NCBI RefSeq assembly: GCF_035998295.1
Contig: NZ_DASYHS010000241.1
Coordinates: forward strand, 1 to 9,362
Origin: DASYHS01 sp035998295
Lineage (GTDB): Bacteria > Pseudomonadota > Alphaproteobacteria > Azospirillales > Azospirillaceae
Length of the DNA stretch: 9,362 nt
Direction: 5' to 3'
The translations under genes and the position numbers were made by a program. How positions within the stretch are numbered: position 1 is the stretch's first letter; each line of letters opens with the position of its first letter. Below, piece after piece: positions 1-5,411 of the stretch. The notes beneath the pieces are model-generated. The model had not been told where the DNA came from and ran no database searches. It saw only the letters and a list, made by a program, of their open reading frames with translations.

Positions 1-17
1 GGGCCGTCCAAACCCAG

Positions 18-42
18 GCGGCGTGACACGCTTCCACGCCGC
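18..42. repeat. Short inverted repeat (possible hairpin)
   Basis: GCGGCGTG at 18-25 is the exact reverse complement of CACGCCGC at 35-42, with a 9-nt loop between them. It abuts the larger palindrome at 42-83, so the two could act together as the 3' end of a gene lying left of the window. No T-run follows on either strand, so an ordinary intrinsic terminator is not supported. Confidence 0.4.
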
Positions 43-83
43 ACGATCCGGTCCGGGGGGCATGCCCCCCGGACCGGATCGTG
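42..83. repeat. Perfect 42-bp palindrome
   Basis: The 42 bases read identically on both strands. Each 21-base arm starts CACGATCCGG and runs through a G6 tract to the centre at GCATGC. A perfect palindrome with no loop can form a very stable hairpin in RNA or a cruciform in DNA. It lies upstream of the chemoreceptor, outside any gene I can support, and has no T-run. It may be a transcript-end hairpin of an upstream gene, a dispersed palindromic element, or a protein site. The sequence alone cannot separate these. Confidence 0.6.
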
Positions 84-90
84 AACGAAG

Positions 91-134
91 CGGACAACTC
101 ACTTGTTACGGCCGCCGGACAACTTGACTTGTTA
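91..134. repeat. Two imperfect direct repeats, each with dyad symmetry
   Basis: CGGACAACTCACTTGTTA (91-108) recurs as CGGACAACTTGACTTGTTA (116-134), differing by one inserted base and one change. The copies start 25 bp apart. Each contains a dyad, ACAA followed 5-6 nt later by TTGT. Paired dyads at this spacing upstream of a gene resemble operator half-sites. I do not recognise the regulator. Confidence 0.45.
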
Positions 135-139
135 GCGAC

Positions 140-302
140 AGGGGCGGCATCCGACGGAACGGCCAAATTTCATAAAATACAGTTAATAGCCTTATGAAAC
201 TTCTGCATGCCTGGGCCGTCAAGGTGCCAAACATCCAATTAATTTCTCTATACGTAAATACACAGCAACAAAAGTTTCGAATTCTCTCCATGGGGAAACA
301 AA
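140..302 (+). promoter_or_regulatory. AT-rich leader of the chemoreceptor gene
   Basis: The stretch from about 160 to 302 is strikingly AT-rich against its GC-rich surroundings and contains no supportable gene. It probably carries the promoter of the chemoreceptor. TAAAAT at 173-178 and TATACG at 249-254 are possible -10 elements, but neither has a convincing -35 at 16-18 bp. A FliA-type promoter was sought and not found. GGGGA at 292-296 is the likely ribosome binding site, 6 nt before the GTG start at 303. Confidence 0.35.
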
Positions 303-1973
303 GTGGGAACTATCAAGGCGAAACTGCTGGCGGCCCTCCTGGCGCTCTGCGTTGTGCTGGTGGCAGTCGCGGCGACCGGCTGGATTGCGCTGAAGGTATC
401 GAGCGACGGGTTGCGGTCCGTCTATTACGACAGGGTCGTGCCGTTGCGCGACCTGAAGTCGGTGTCCGACAGCTACGCCATCAGCATCGTCGACATGGCC
501 CATAAGGTGCGTGCCGGTGCTGCGACGGCGGACCAGGCGCTGACGGCGGTCGATCGTGCCAGGCGGGAGATCGGCGAACGCTGGGACGCCTACCGGGCCA
601 CGCGCATGAACGCCGAGGAGCGGCAACTGGCCGACAGGGTCGAAGGCGCGTTCGGGGCGGCCGACGCCGCGGTGAGCATGCTAGCGCAGGCCCTGGGGCG
701 CCAGGACCGCGGGGAGCTCGACCGCTTCGTGACGGCCGAGCTGTATCCCGCCGTCGATCCCCTGACCGAGGCGATCAACGGCCTGATCGAGATCCAGCTC
801 ACCCAGGCGCGCGAGGCCTATGAGGCCAGCGATGCCGCCTATGTCCTGTCGCTCTGGGTCATGGCCGCCGTCGTCGCGGCCGGGCTGGTCGCCGCGGGCT
901 TCGCGTTCTACGTCGTGACCGCCGGCGTCTCCGCGCCGCTGGGGGCGATCACCCGCCTGATGGCGCGGCTGGCGGAGGGGGATCTGGAGATCGACGTTGC
1001 CGGCGCGGACCGCCGGGACGAGATCGGCAAGCTCGCCCAGTCGCTGGCGGTGTTCAAGGCCAGCGCCCTCGCCAACCGCGGCATGGAGGAGCAGGAACGC
1101 GAGCGCAGCGCCCAGCAGCTCCGCCGCGCCGAGGCGATCGAATCGCTGGTGCGGGACTTCGACGGGTCCGTCCACAGCCTGCTCCAGACCGTCAACGCCG
1201 CCTGCGGCCAGCTCGAGGCGACCGCCGGCGCCATGTCGGCGATCGCGGAGGAGACGAACCGCGAGGCGGCCGCGGCAGCCGCGGCCTCCGAGCAGACCTC
1301 GGCGAACGTCCAGACCGTGGCGGCGGCGGCGGAGGAGATGAGCGCCTCGATCGTCGAGATCGGCCGTCAGGTCGACCGGTCGTCCCAGATCGCCGACCAG
1401 GCCGTGCGCGAGGCCGGCCGGACCAACACGTCGGTCCTCGGCCTCGCCGAGGCGGTGCGCAGGATCGGCGAGGTCGTGACCCTCATCAACGACATCGCCA
1501 GCCAGACCAACCTCCTGGCCCTCAACGCGACGATCGAGGCGGCGCGCGCCGGGGAAGCGGGCAAGGGCTTCGCCGTCGTGGCCTCGGAGGTGAAGGCGCT
1601 GGCCAACCAGACCGCGCGCGCGACCGAGGAGATCGCGACCCAGATCACCGGCATCCAGCAGGCGACCAACGGCGCCGTCGAGGCGATCGGCAGCATCGGC
1701 GGGGTCATCGGCACCATGAGCGAGATCTCGACCACCGTCGCCTCGGCGATCGAGGAGCAGTCGGCCGCGACGCAGGAGATCACCCGCAACGTCCAGCAGG
1801 CGGCGTCGGCGACCCGCGAGGTGTCGTCCAACGTGACGCAGGTGACGGTGGCGGCGAACCGGACGGGCGATTCCGCCTCCCAGGTCCTCGCCGCCGCCCG
1901 GGACCTGTCGGGCGAATCCGGACGCCTGAAGGCGGCGGTCGACCAGTTCCTGACCGGGATCCGGGCGGCCTAG
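303..1973 (+). CDS. Methyl-accepting chemotaxis protein (transmembrane chemoreceptor)
   Basis: An inner-membrane chemoreceptor of 556 residues that should signal through CheW/CheA to the flagellar motor or another output. A first membrane helix spans about residues 8-30. A periplasmic segment of about 150 residues, probably a four-helix-bundle sensor, follows; then a second membrane helix at about 183-206 and a HAMP domain at about 208-258. The long helical cytoplasmic domain carries the highly conserved hairpin tip (INDIASQTNLLALNATIEAA, about residues 395-414), the CheA/CheW contact region. The C-terminus has no NWETF-like CheR tether. The GTG at 303 is chosen because GGGGA lies 6 nt upstream; the ATG at 290 is out of frame. 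The ligand cannot be predicted. No che or flagellar gene lies nearby, so it looks like an orphan receptor gene with its own promoter and terminator. Confidence 0.95.
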   Translation: MGTIKAKLLAALLALCVVLVAVAATGWIALKVSSDGLRSVYYDRVVPLRDLKSVSDSYAISIVDMAHKVRAGAATADQALTAVDRARREIGERWDAYRATRMNAEERQLADRVEGAFGAADAAVSMLAQALGRQDRGELDRFVTAELYPAVDPLTEAINGLIEIQLTQAREAYEASDAAYVLSLWVMAAVVAAGLVAAGFAFYVVTAGVSAPLGAITRLMARLAEGDLEIDVAGADRRDEIGKLAQSLAVFKASALANRGMEEQERERSAQQLRRAEAIESLVRDFDGSVHSLLQTVNAACGQLEATAGAMSAIAEETNREAAAAAAASEQTSANVQTVAAAAEEMSASIVEIGRQVDRSSQIADQAVREAGRTNTSVLGLAEAVRRIGEVVTLINDIASQTNLLALNATIEAARAGEAGKGFAVVASEVKALANQTARATEEIATQITGIQQATNGAVEAIGSIGGVIGTMSEISTTVASAIEEQSAATQEITRNVQQAASATREVSSNVTQVTVAANRTGDSASQVLAAARDLSGESGRLKAAVDQFLTGIRAA

Positions 1974-1998
1974 CGTCTCCGGTTCATCCGGAGACGCT
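1972..1998 (+). terminator. Hairpin overlapping the chemoreceptor stop codon
   Basis: AGCGTCTCCGG (1972-1982) pairs perfectly with CCGGAGACGCT (1988-1998) around a 5-nt loop. The stem starts within the TAG stop codon. No U-tract follows, but a second hairpin stands directly downstream. It probably ends or protects the chemoreceptor transcript, either alone or with the oppositely oriented terminator at 2075-2105. Confidence 0.5.
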
Positions 1999-2000
1999 CA

Positions 2001-2034
2001 GGGGCGCGACTGCGCCCCCGCCCCGTCAGGGGCG
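2001..2034 (+). repeat. Overlapping GC-rich hairpins after the chemoreceptor
   Basis: GGGGCGC (2001-2007) pairs with GCGCCCC (2012-2018) around a GACT tetraloop. Next to it, CGCCCC (2019-2024) pairs with GGGGCG (2029-2034) around GTCA. The two GGGGCG arms can also swap partners with the neighbouring C-tracts, so alternative folds are possible. They sit between two convergent genes and most likely help end transcription. A regulatory switch is not indicated, since no gene lies downstream on the same strand. Confidence 0.35.
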
Positions 2035-2074
2035 AAAGCCGAGCCGCGGAGCGGCGCCGGCGACTGAGGCAATG

Positions 2075-2105
2075 AAAAAACCCCCGCAGCGGCGCTGCGG
2101 GGGTT
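2075..2105 (-). terminator. Intrinsic terminator of the PRC-barrel gene
   Basis: On the minus strand a 12-bp stem (AACCCCCGCAGC, loop GCC, GCTGCGGGGGTT) is followed by a run of Ts (T6 at 2080-2075, two of them within the stem). This is the classic rho-independent form. It lies about 30 nt past the minus-strand stop codon at 2136. Read from the + strand it lacks a U-tract but still presents a stem, so it could also stop readthrough from the chemoreceptor. Confidence 0.85.
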
Positions 2106-2135
2106 CCGTCCTTACCGGGGTCGGTGAGGCAGCGC

Positions 2136-3026
2136 CTACTCGACGACGGCGTCGACTTCCGCCTCGGCCTCGGCGCCGGCTTCCGCGGCCGGCCGGGTCA
2201 CCGAGACGACGTTCTCGCCGTACTCGAACTCGGGCATGCTCTCGACGCTCTGCTGGGTCAGCCCCATCGCCTGGACCGCGTCCGCGCCCGGCTCGATCTG
2301 CAGCTCGCTGTACTCGACCGCGATGCGGCGCTCGCCGAGGCCGAGGAAGCCGCCGCTGGCGATGACGACCTGCTGCGCCTCGCCGCTCTCGGCGTCCAGG
2401 ATGACGTCCTCGATCTCGCCCAGCTCCTCGCCGTCGGAACCGACGACGCTCATGCCCATCAGCTCGTCGACATTGGTCGCGCCGGCGGCCATCGTCTGCG
2501 AGGCCTCGGTCTGCACCTCCGCCTCCGCGTCCTCCGCGGGCTCGATCACCTGCACGTCGGCCTCGCCGTCGGCCTCACCCTCGGGCGGGATCACCTGCAC
2601 GTCCGCCTGGCCTTCGGTCTCGGTCTGGACCTCGGTCTCGGCCTGGGCCTCGGCGTCGGGGGCCTCGGTCTCCACTTCGACCTCGGCTTCGCCCTCGGGC
2701 GGAATGATCTCCACCTGGGCCTCGCCTTCCTCGGCGGGCTGCGTCTGCCCGGTCTGGGCCTGATCGGTCTGCGTCTGGCCGGCCGGGGGCTGGGTCTGGC
2801 CGCTCTGGGCCTGCCCGGTCTGCACCTGCCCGGTCTGCGCCTGCCCGGTCTGCGCCTGCCCGGTCTGCGCCTGGTCGGCCGGGGGCGGGGTCTGGGTCTG
2901 GGCTTGGCCGGTCTGGGCCTGGCCCGCCTGGGGCTGGGCCTGCTGCGTGCTGCCCGCGTCCTGCGCGTAGGCGGCACCGGTCATGAGGGCGAGCGCGGAA
3001 ATGGCGCCGAGAAGCTCCTTGCGCAT
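2136..3026 (-). CDS. Exported PRC-barrel domain protein with Gln/Thr/Gly-rich repeat region
   Basis: A 296-residue secreted or periplasmic protein of unknown function. Residues 1-21 form a signal peptide with a probable AYA|QD cleavage site. Residues about 22-97 are low complexity, built on an AQTGQ pentapeptide with P-rich breaks, and about 98-184 are very acidic (E, A, V, with two IPPEGEA motifs). A PRC-barrel fold covers about 189-245 (MGMSVVGSDGEELGEIEDVI onward, ending near YSELQI), followed by an acidic tail. PRC barrels occur as small beta-barrel modules in RimM, in photosynthetic reaction-centre H subunits and in many exported alphaproteobacterial proteins, some linked to stress responses. 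The repeat region looks disordered and may be a linker. The start is firm: AGGAG lies about 7 nt upstream on the minus strand. The gene stands alone, with its own terminator and an upstream region shared with the divergent operon. Confidence 0.88.
   Translation of the reverse strand: MRKELLGAISALALMTGAAYAQDAGSTQQAQPQAGQAQTGQAQTQTPPPADQAQTGQAQTGQAQTGQVQTGQAQSGQTQPPAGQTQTDQAQTGQTQPAEEGEAQVEIIPPEGEAEVEVETEAPDAEAQAETEVQTETEGQADVQVIPPEGEADGEADVQVIEPAEDAEAEVQTEASQTMAAGATNVDELMGMSVVGSDGEELGEIEDVILDAESGEAQQVVIASGGFLGLGERRIAVEYSELQIEPGADAVQAMGLTQQSVESMPEFEYGENVVSVTRPAAEAGAEAEAEVDAVVE
2811..2870 (-). repeat. 15-bp in-frame tandem repeats in the PRC-barrel gene
   Basis: Four near-identical copies of a 15-bp unit (CTGCCCGGTCTGCGC on the + strand) lie end to end; only the first differs, by one base. 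Each encodes one AQTGQ pentapeptide on the minus strand. More diverged copies extend across about 2740-2955. Because the unit is a multiple of three, copy-number change would alter linker length without breaking the frame. Confidence 0.8.
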
Positions 3027-3044
3027 GCGTGGACTCCTGTCCTT

Positions 3045-3083
3045 GTCGAAGTGGGTGGTCGAAGTGGGTGGTCGAAGTGGGCG
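3045..3083. repeat. Three 13-bp tandem repeats upstream of the PRC-barrel gene
   Basis: GTCGAAGTGGGTG occurs at 3045-3057 and 3058-3070, then GTCGAAGTGGGCG at 3071-3083, with no spacer. They lie 18 nt upstream of the minus-strand start codon, in its leader or promoter, and on the far side from the divergent operon start. They may be a repeated regulator or RNA-binding site, or a neutral replication-slippage expansion. Confidence 0.75.
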
Positions 3084-3323
3084 ATTGTCTGTCGACGCAT
3101 GAACAGCGCCGCGCGAGGAACATTCCAGCCCTGCGCCTTCGGGCCGCCGGCCTCTGAAGGGGTGCTCTTTCCGGTGCTACCCGACGCCGCCGATTTTTCT
3201 CGGGAACCCGGCCGTGGTTACGAATGAGTTACCATCTTCGTGGAAGATCTGCTTTGTATGCGAAACGAGCGTGCCGCGCCCCGTTCCTTTCCGGGCGCCG
3301 GCCGCGAGCTTGGGAGGCTGCCC
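3084..3323 (+). promoter_or_regulatory. Divergent intergenic region and leader of the sugar operon
   Basis: This stretch should hold the promoter of the E1/ColD operon. GTTAC is repeated at 3217-3221 and 3228-3232, 11 bp or one helical turn apart. A small dyad, ATCTTC-GTG-GAAGAT, lies at 3234-3248. TTACCA (3229) and TTGTAT (3254) resemble a weak sigma-70 pair but with 19-nt spacing. I see no riboswitch or attenuator. If transcription starts here, the in-frame GTG at 3240 could not be the start codon of the next gene. Confidence 0.3.
3102..3126 (-). promoter_or_regulatory. Possible EcfG-like (general stress) promoter of the PRC-barrel gene
   Basis: On the minus strand GGAAT (3126-3122) is followed after 16 nt by TGTT (3105-3102). 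The alphaproteobacterial EcfG consensus is GGAAC, 16-17 nt, then CGTT or similar, so one -35 base is off. The implied start leaves a leader of roughly 70 nt that would include the three 13-bp repeats. Such short motifs arise by chance, so this is tentative. Confidence 0.2.
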
Positions 3324-4295
3324 ATGGCGACGCCCATGGTGCCGGCGGGCATCGGTCCGGACGATATCGGGCGCCTGTACCGGTCGATGAGACGCATCCG
3401 CCGGGTCGAGGAGGCGGTGGCGGAGGTCTATCCCACCGACCGGATCAAGAGCCCGGTCCACCTCTCGATCGGCCAGGAGGCGGTGTCGGTCGGCGTCATC
3501 GACGTGCTGCGCGAGGACGACGTCGTCGCCGGCAGCTATCGCGGGCATGCCGTCTACCTCGCCAAGGGCGCCGACCTGCCCGCCATGATCGCCGAGATGT
3601 ACGGCAAGGCGACGGGCTGCGCCGCCGGCAAGGGCGGCTCGATGCACCTGATCGGGGCCGAGCGCAACGTGCTCGGCGCCTCGGCCGTGGTCGGGACCCA
3701 CATCCCGATCGCGCTCGGCCACGCGCTGGCGGCGAAGCGGGAAGGGGCGGGCCGGGTGGTCGCGGTGTTCTTCGGCGACGGCGCCACCGAGGAGGGCGTC
3801 TTCCACGAAAGCCTGAACTTCGCGGCCCTGCACCGCCTGCCGATCCTGTTCGTGTGCGAGAACAACTTCTTCGCGATCCACACGCCGCTGGCCAAGCGCT
3901 GGGCGACCGACCGCCTGTGCGAGCGCGTCGCGACCTACGGCATGCCGGCCCACCGCCTCGCCGAGCCCGACGTCTTCGCGCTGCGCGGCCTCGCCGCCGG
4001 CCTGGTCGCGGAGATGCGCGCGGGCGGCGGGCCCGCCTTCCTGGAATGCCACACCTGGCGCTGGCGCGAGCATGTCGGCCCGGCCGAGGACTACGCCGCC
4101 GGCTACCGCCCGCGCGCGGAGATGGAGCGCTGGGAGGCAGGCGACCAGGTCGCCCGTCTGGGCGCGCTGCTGCCCGACGCCGGGCGCGCCGCGATCGACG
4201 CCGACATCGAGCGCGAGATCGCCGAGGCCTTCGCCTTCGCCGAGGCGAGCCCCTTCCCCGACGAAGAGGAGCTGTTCACCCATGTTTTCGCATGA
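3324..4295 (+). CDS. Thiamine-diphosphate-dependent 2-oxoacid dehydrogenase-type E1, alpha subunit
   Basis: A 323-residue protein of the PdhA/AcoA family, expected to form an alpha2-beta2 enzyme with the next gene. It carries the ThDP/Mg motif GDG at residues 151-153, ending in Asn180-Asn181. It also has the family blocks YRGH (72-75) and the glycine-rich CAAGKGGSMHL, and its length matches AcoA-type subunits. The ATG at 3324 is chosen because GGGAGG (3312-3317) stands 6 nt before it; an in-frame GTG at 3240 would add 28 residues but has no ribosome binding site. In standard complexes E1 decarboxylates a 2-oxo acid and hands the acyl group to E2 lipoyl. Here no E2 or E3 follows; a sugar dehydratase and SDRs do. 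I infer that the enzyme decarboxylates pyruvate or a similar acid and transfers a two-carbon unit to a nucleotide keto-sugar. Conventional acetoin or pyruvate dehydrogenase function with a remote E2 remains possible. Confidence 0.92.
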   Translation: MATPMVPAGIGPDDIGRLYRSMRRIRRVEEAVAEVYPTDRIKSPVHLSIGQEAVSVGVIDVLREDDVVAGSYRGHAVYLAKGADLPAMIAEMYGKATGCAAGKGGSMHLIGAERNVLGASAVVGTHIPIALGHALAAKREGAGRVVAVFFGDGATEEGVFHESLNFAALHRLPILFVCENNFFAIHTPLAKRWATDRLCERVATYGMPAHRLAEPDVFALRGLAAGLVAEMRAGGGPAFLECHTWRWREHVGPAEDYAAGYRPRAEMERWEAGDQVARLGALLPDAGRAAIDADIEREIAEAFAFAEASPFPDEEELFTHVFA

Positions 4296-5364
4296 AGGCG
4301 GGCATGAAGGGGGGCAGCGGCTGCTGCGCTACGTCGACGCGCTGCGCGAGGCGGTCGCCCAGGAGATGGAGCGCGACGGGCGCGTCTTCGTCTTCGGCCT
4401 CGACGTCGACGACCACAAGGCGATCCAGGGCAGCACGGCCGGCCTGGTCGAGCGGTTCGGGCCCGAGCGGGTGTTCACGACCCCGCTGTCCGAGGACGCG
4501 ATGACCGGCGTGGCGATCGGCGCGGCGATGGCGGGCATGCGGCCGGTGCACGTGCACATCCGCATGGACTTCCTGATGCTGTGCATGAACCAGCTCGTCA
4601 ACATCGCCGCCAAGGCGCACTACATGTACGGCGGCCGCGTGCGGGTGCCGATGGTCGTGCGCAGCATGATCGGCAAGTCCTGGGGGCAGGGTGCGCAGCA
4701 CTCCCAGGGCCTGCACGCGATGTTCATGCACGTCCCCGGCCTCAAGGTCGTGGCGCCCTCCAACGCCCACGACGCCAAGGGCTGCATGATCGCGGCGATC
4801 CGCGACGACAACCCCGTCGTCTTCGTCGAGCACCGGCTGCTCTACGGCACCGAGGCCTACGTGCCCGAGGCGCCCTTCGAGGTCGAGTTCGGCCGGGCGC
4901 GCGTGTGCCGCGAAGGCTCCGACGTCACTCTGGTCGGCGTCTCCAACATGGTGGTGGAATGCCTGCGCGCGGCCGAGCTGCTGGCCGAGGCCGGCATCTC
5001 GGCCGAGGTGGTGGACCCGATCTCCCTCGTCCCGCTCGACCACGCGACGATCCTCGCCTCGGCCCGGCGCACCCGGCGCCTGATCGTGGTCGACAACGCC
5101 TGGACGAGCTGCGGGGCCAGCGCCGAGATCGTCGCCCGCGTGTGCGAGGAGGCGGGGCCGGGGGCCGGGATCGAGGTGCGGCGCATGGGCTTCGCGCCGA
5201 CGACCTGCCCGACCACGCCGTCGCTGGAGGCGCGCTTCTACCCCAACCCCTCGACGATCGCGTCGGCGGCCTACCGGCTGGCGCGTCCCGGCGGGGCGGA
5301 GTGGACGCCCGATCCCGAGCGCGCGCGCCTCGCCTACCAGACCCAGTTCCGCGGCCCGTTCTGA
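4282..5364 (+). CDS. Thiamine-diphosphate-dependent 2-oxoacid dehydrogenase-type E1, beta subunit
   Basis: A 360-residue partner of the preceding alpha subunit, of the transketolase pyrimidine-binding plus C-terminal fold. Family blocks are clear: FTTPLSEDAM, with Glu71 in the position that activates the ThDP pyrimidine ring; VNIAAKAHYMYGG; GAQHSQG, with His140; and HVPGLKVVAPSNAHDAKG. The ATG at 4282 overlaps the alpha gene by 14 nt, with AGAGGAG (4265-4271) 10 nt upstream, so the two are translationally coupled. Two stretches depart from the usual family pattern as I recall it: HVHIRMDFLMLCMNQ, where dehydrogenase E1 beta usually has E-x-x-F-x-DF-x-x-x-A-x-DQ, and KAIQGSTAGL, in place of the usual G-G-V-F-x-x-T. 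The protein is also somewhat longer than typical AcoB. These changes near the active site fit a changed acceptor. The substrate is unknown. Confidence 0.92.
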   Translation: MFSHEGGHEGGQRLLRYVDALREAVAQEMERDGRVFVFGLDVDDHKAIQGSTAGLVERFGPERVFTTPLSEDAMTGVAIGAAMAGMRPVHVHIRMDFLMLCMNQLVNIAAKAHYMYGGRVRVPMVVRSMIGKSWGQGAQHSQGLHAMFMHVPGLKVVAPSNAHDAKGCMIAAIRDDNPVVFVEHRLLYGTEAYVPEAPFEVEFGRARVCREGSDVTLVGVSNMVVECLRAAELLAEAGISAEVVDPISLVPLDHATILASARRTRRLIVVDNAWTSCGASAEIVARVCEEAGPGAGIEVRRMGFAPTTCPTTPSLEARFYPNPSTIASAAYRLARPGGAEWTPDPERARLAYQTQFRGPF

Positions 5365-5411
5365 GCCGCCCCACCATATCGCCCCACCACACAGGAAGAA
5401 CGGACCCGAGC

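Noticed and set aside
254..281. FliA (sigma-28) promoter for the chemoreceptor
   Set aside because: TAAA is present, but the element 15 nt later matches the GCCGATAA consensus poorly.
2811..2870. CRISPR-like array
   Set aside because: The repeats are 15 bp, contiguous and in frame in a coding region, with no spacers.
2124..3227. Long + strand open frame of 367 codons opposite the PRC-barrel gene, rich in Leu and Gly
   Set aside because: It is the antisense image of the AQTGQ repeats in GC-rich DNA. The minus-strand frame has a signal peptide, PRC-barrel domain, ribosome binding site and terminator.
3324..5364. Ordinary pyruvate or acetoin dehydrogenase operon
   Set aside because: No E2, E3 or acetoin regulator follows. 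The coupled genes are nucleotide-sugar enzymes. A remote E2 cannot be fully excluded.
5367..5389. Repeated CGCCCCACCA (5367-5376 and 5380-5389) between E1 beta and colD as an operator
   Set aside because: Short, C-rich and inside a 47-nt operon gap; most likely chance.
4581..5411. Upstream extension of the ColD frame to 4581, suggesting a fusion protein
   Set aside because: The extra segment is an Arg/Gly-rich shadow of the E1 beta gene. The ColD family N-terminus begins at the ATG at 5412.
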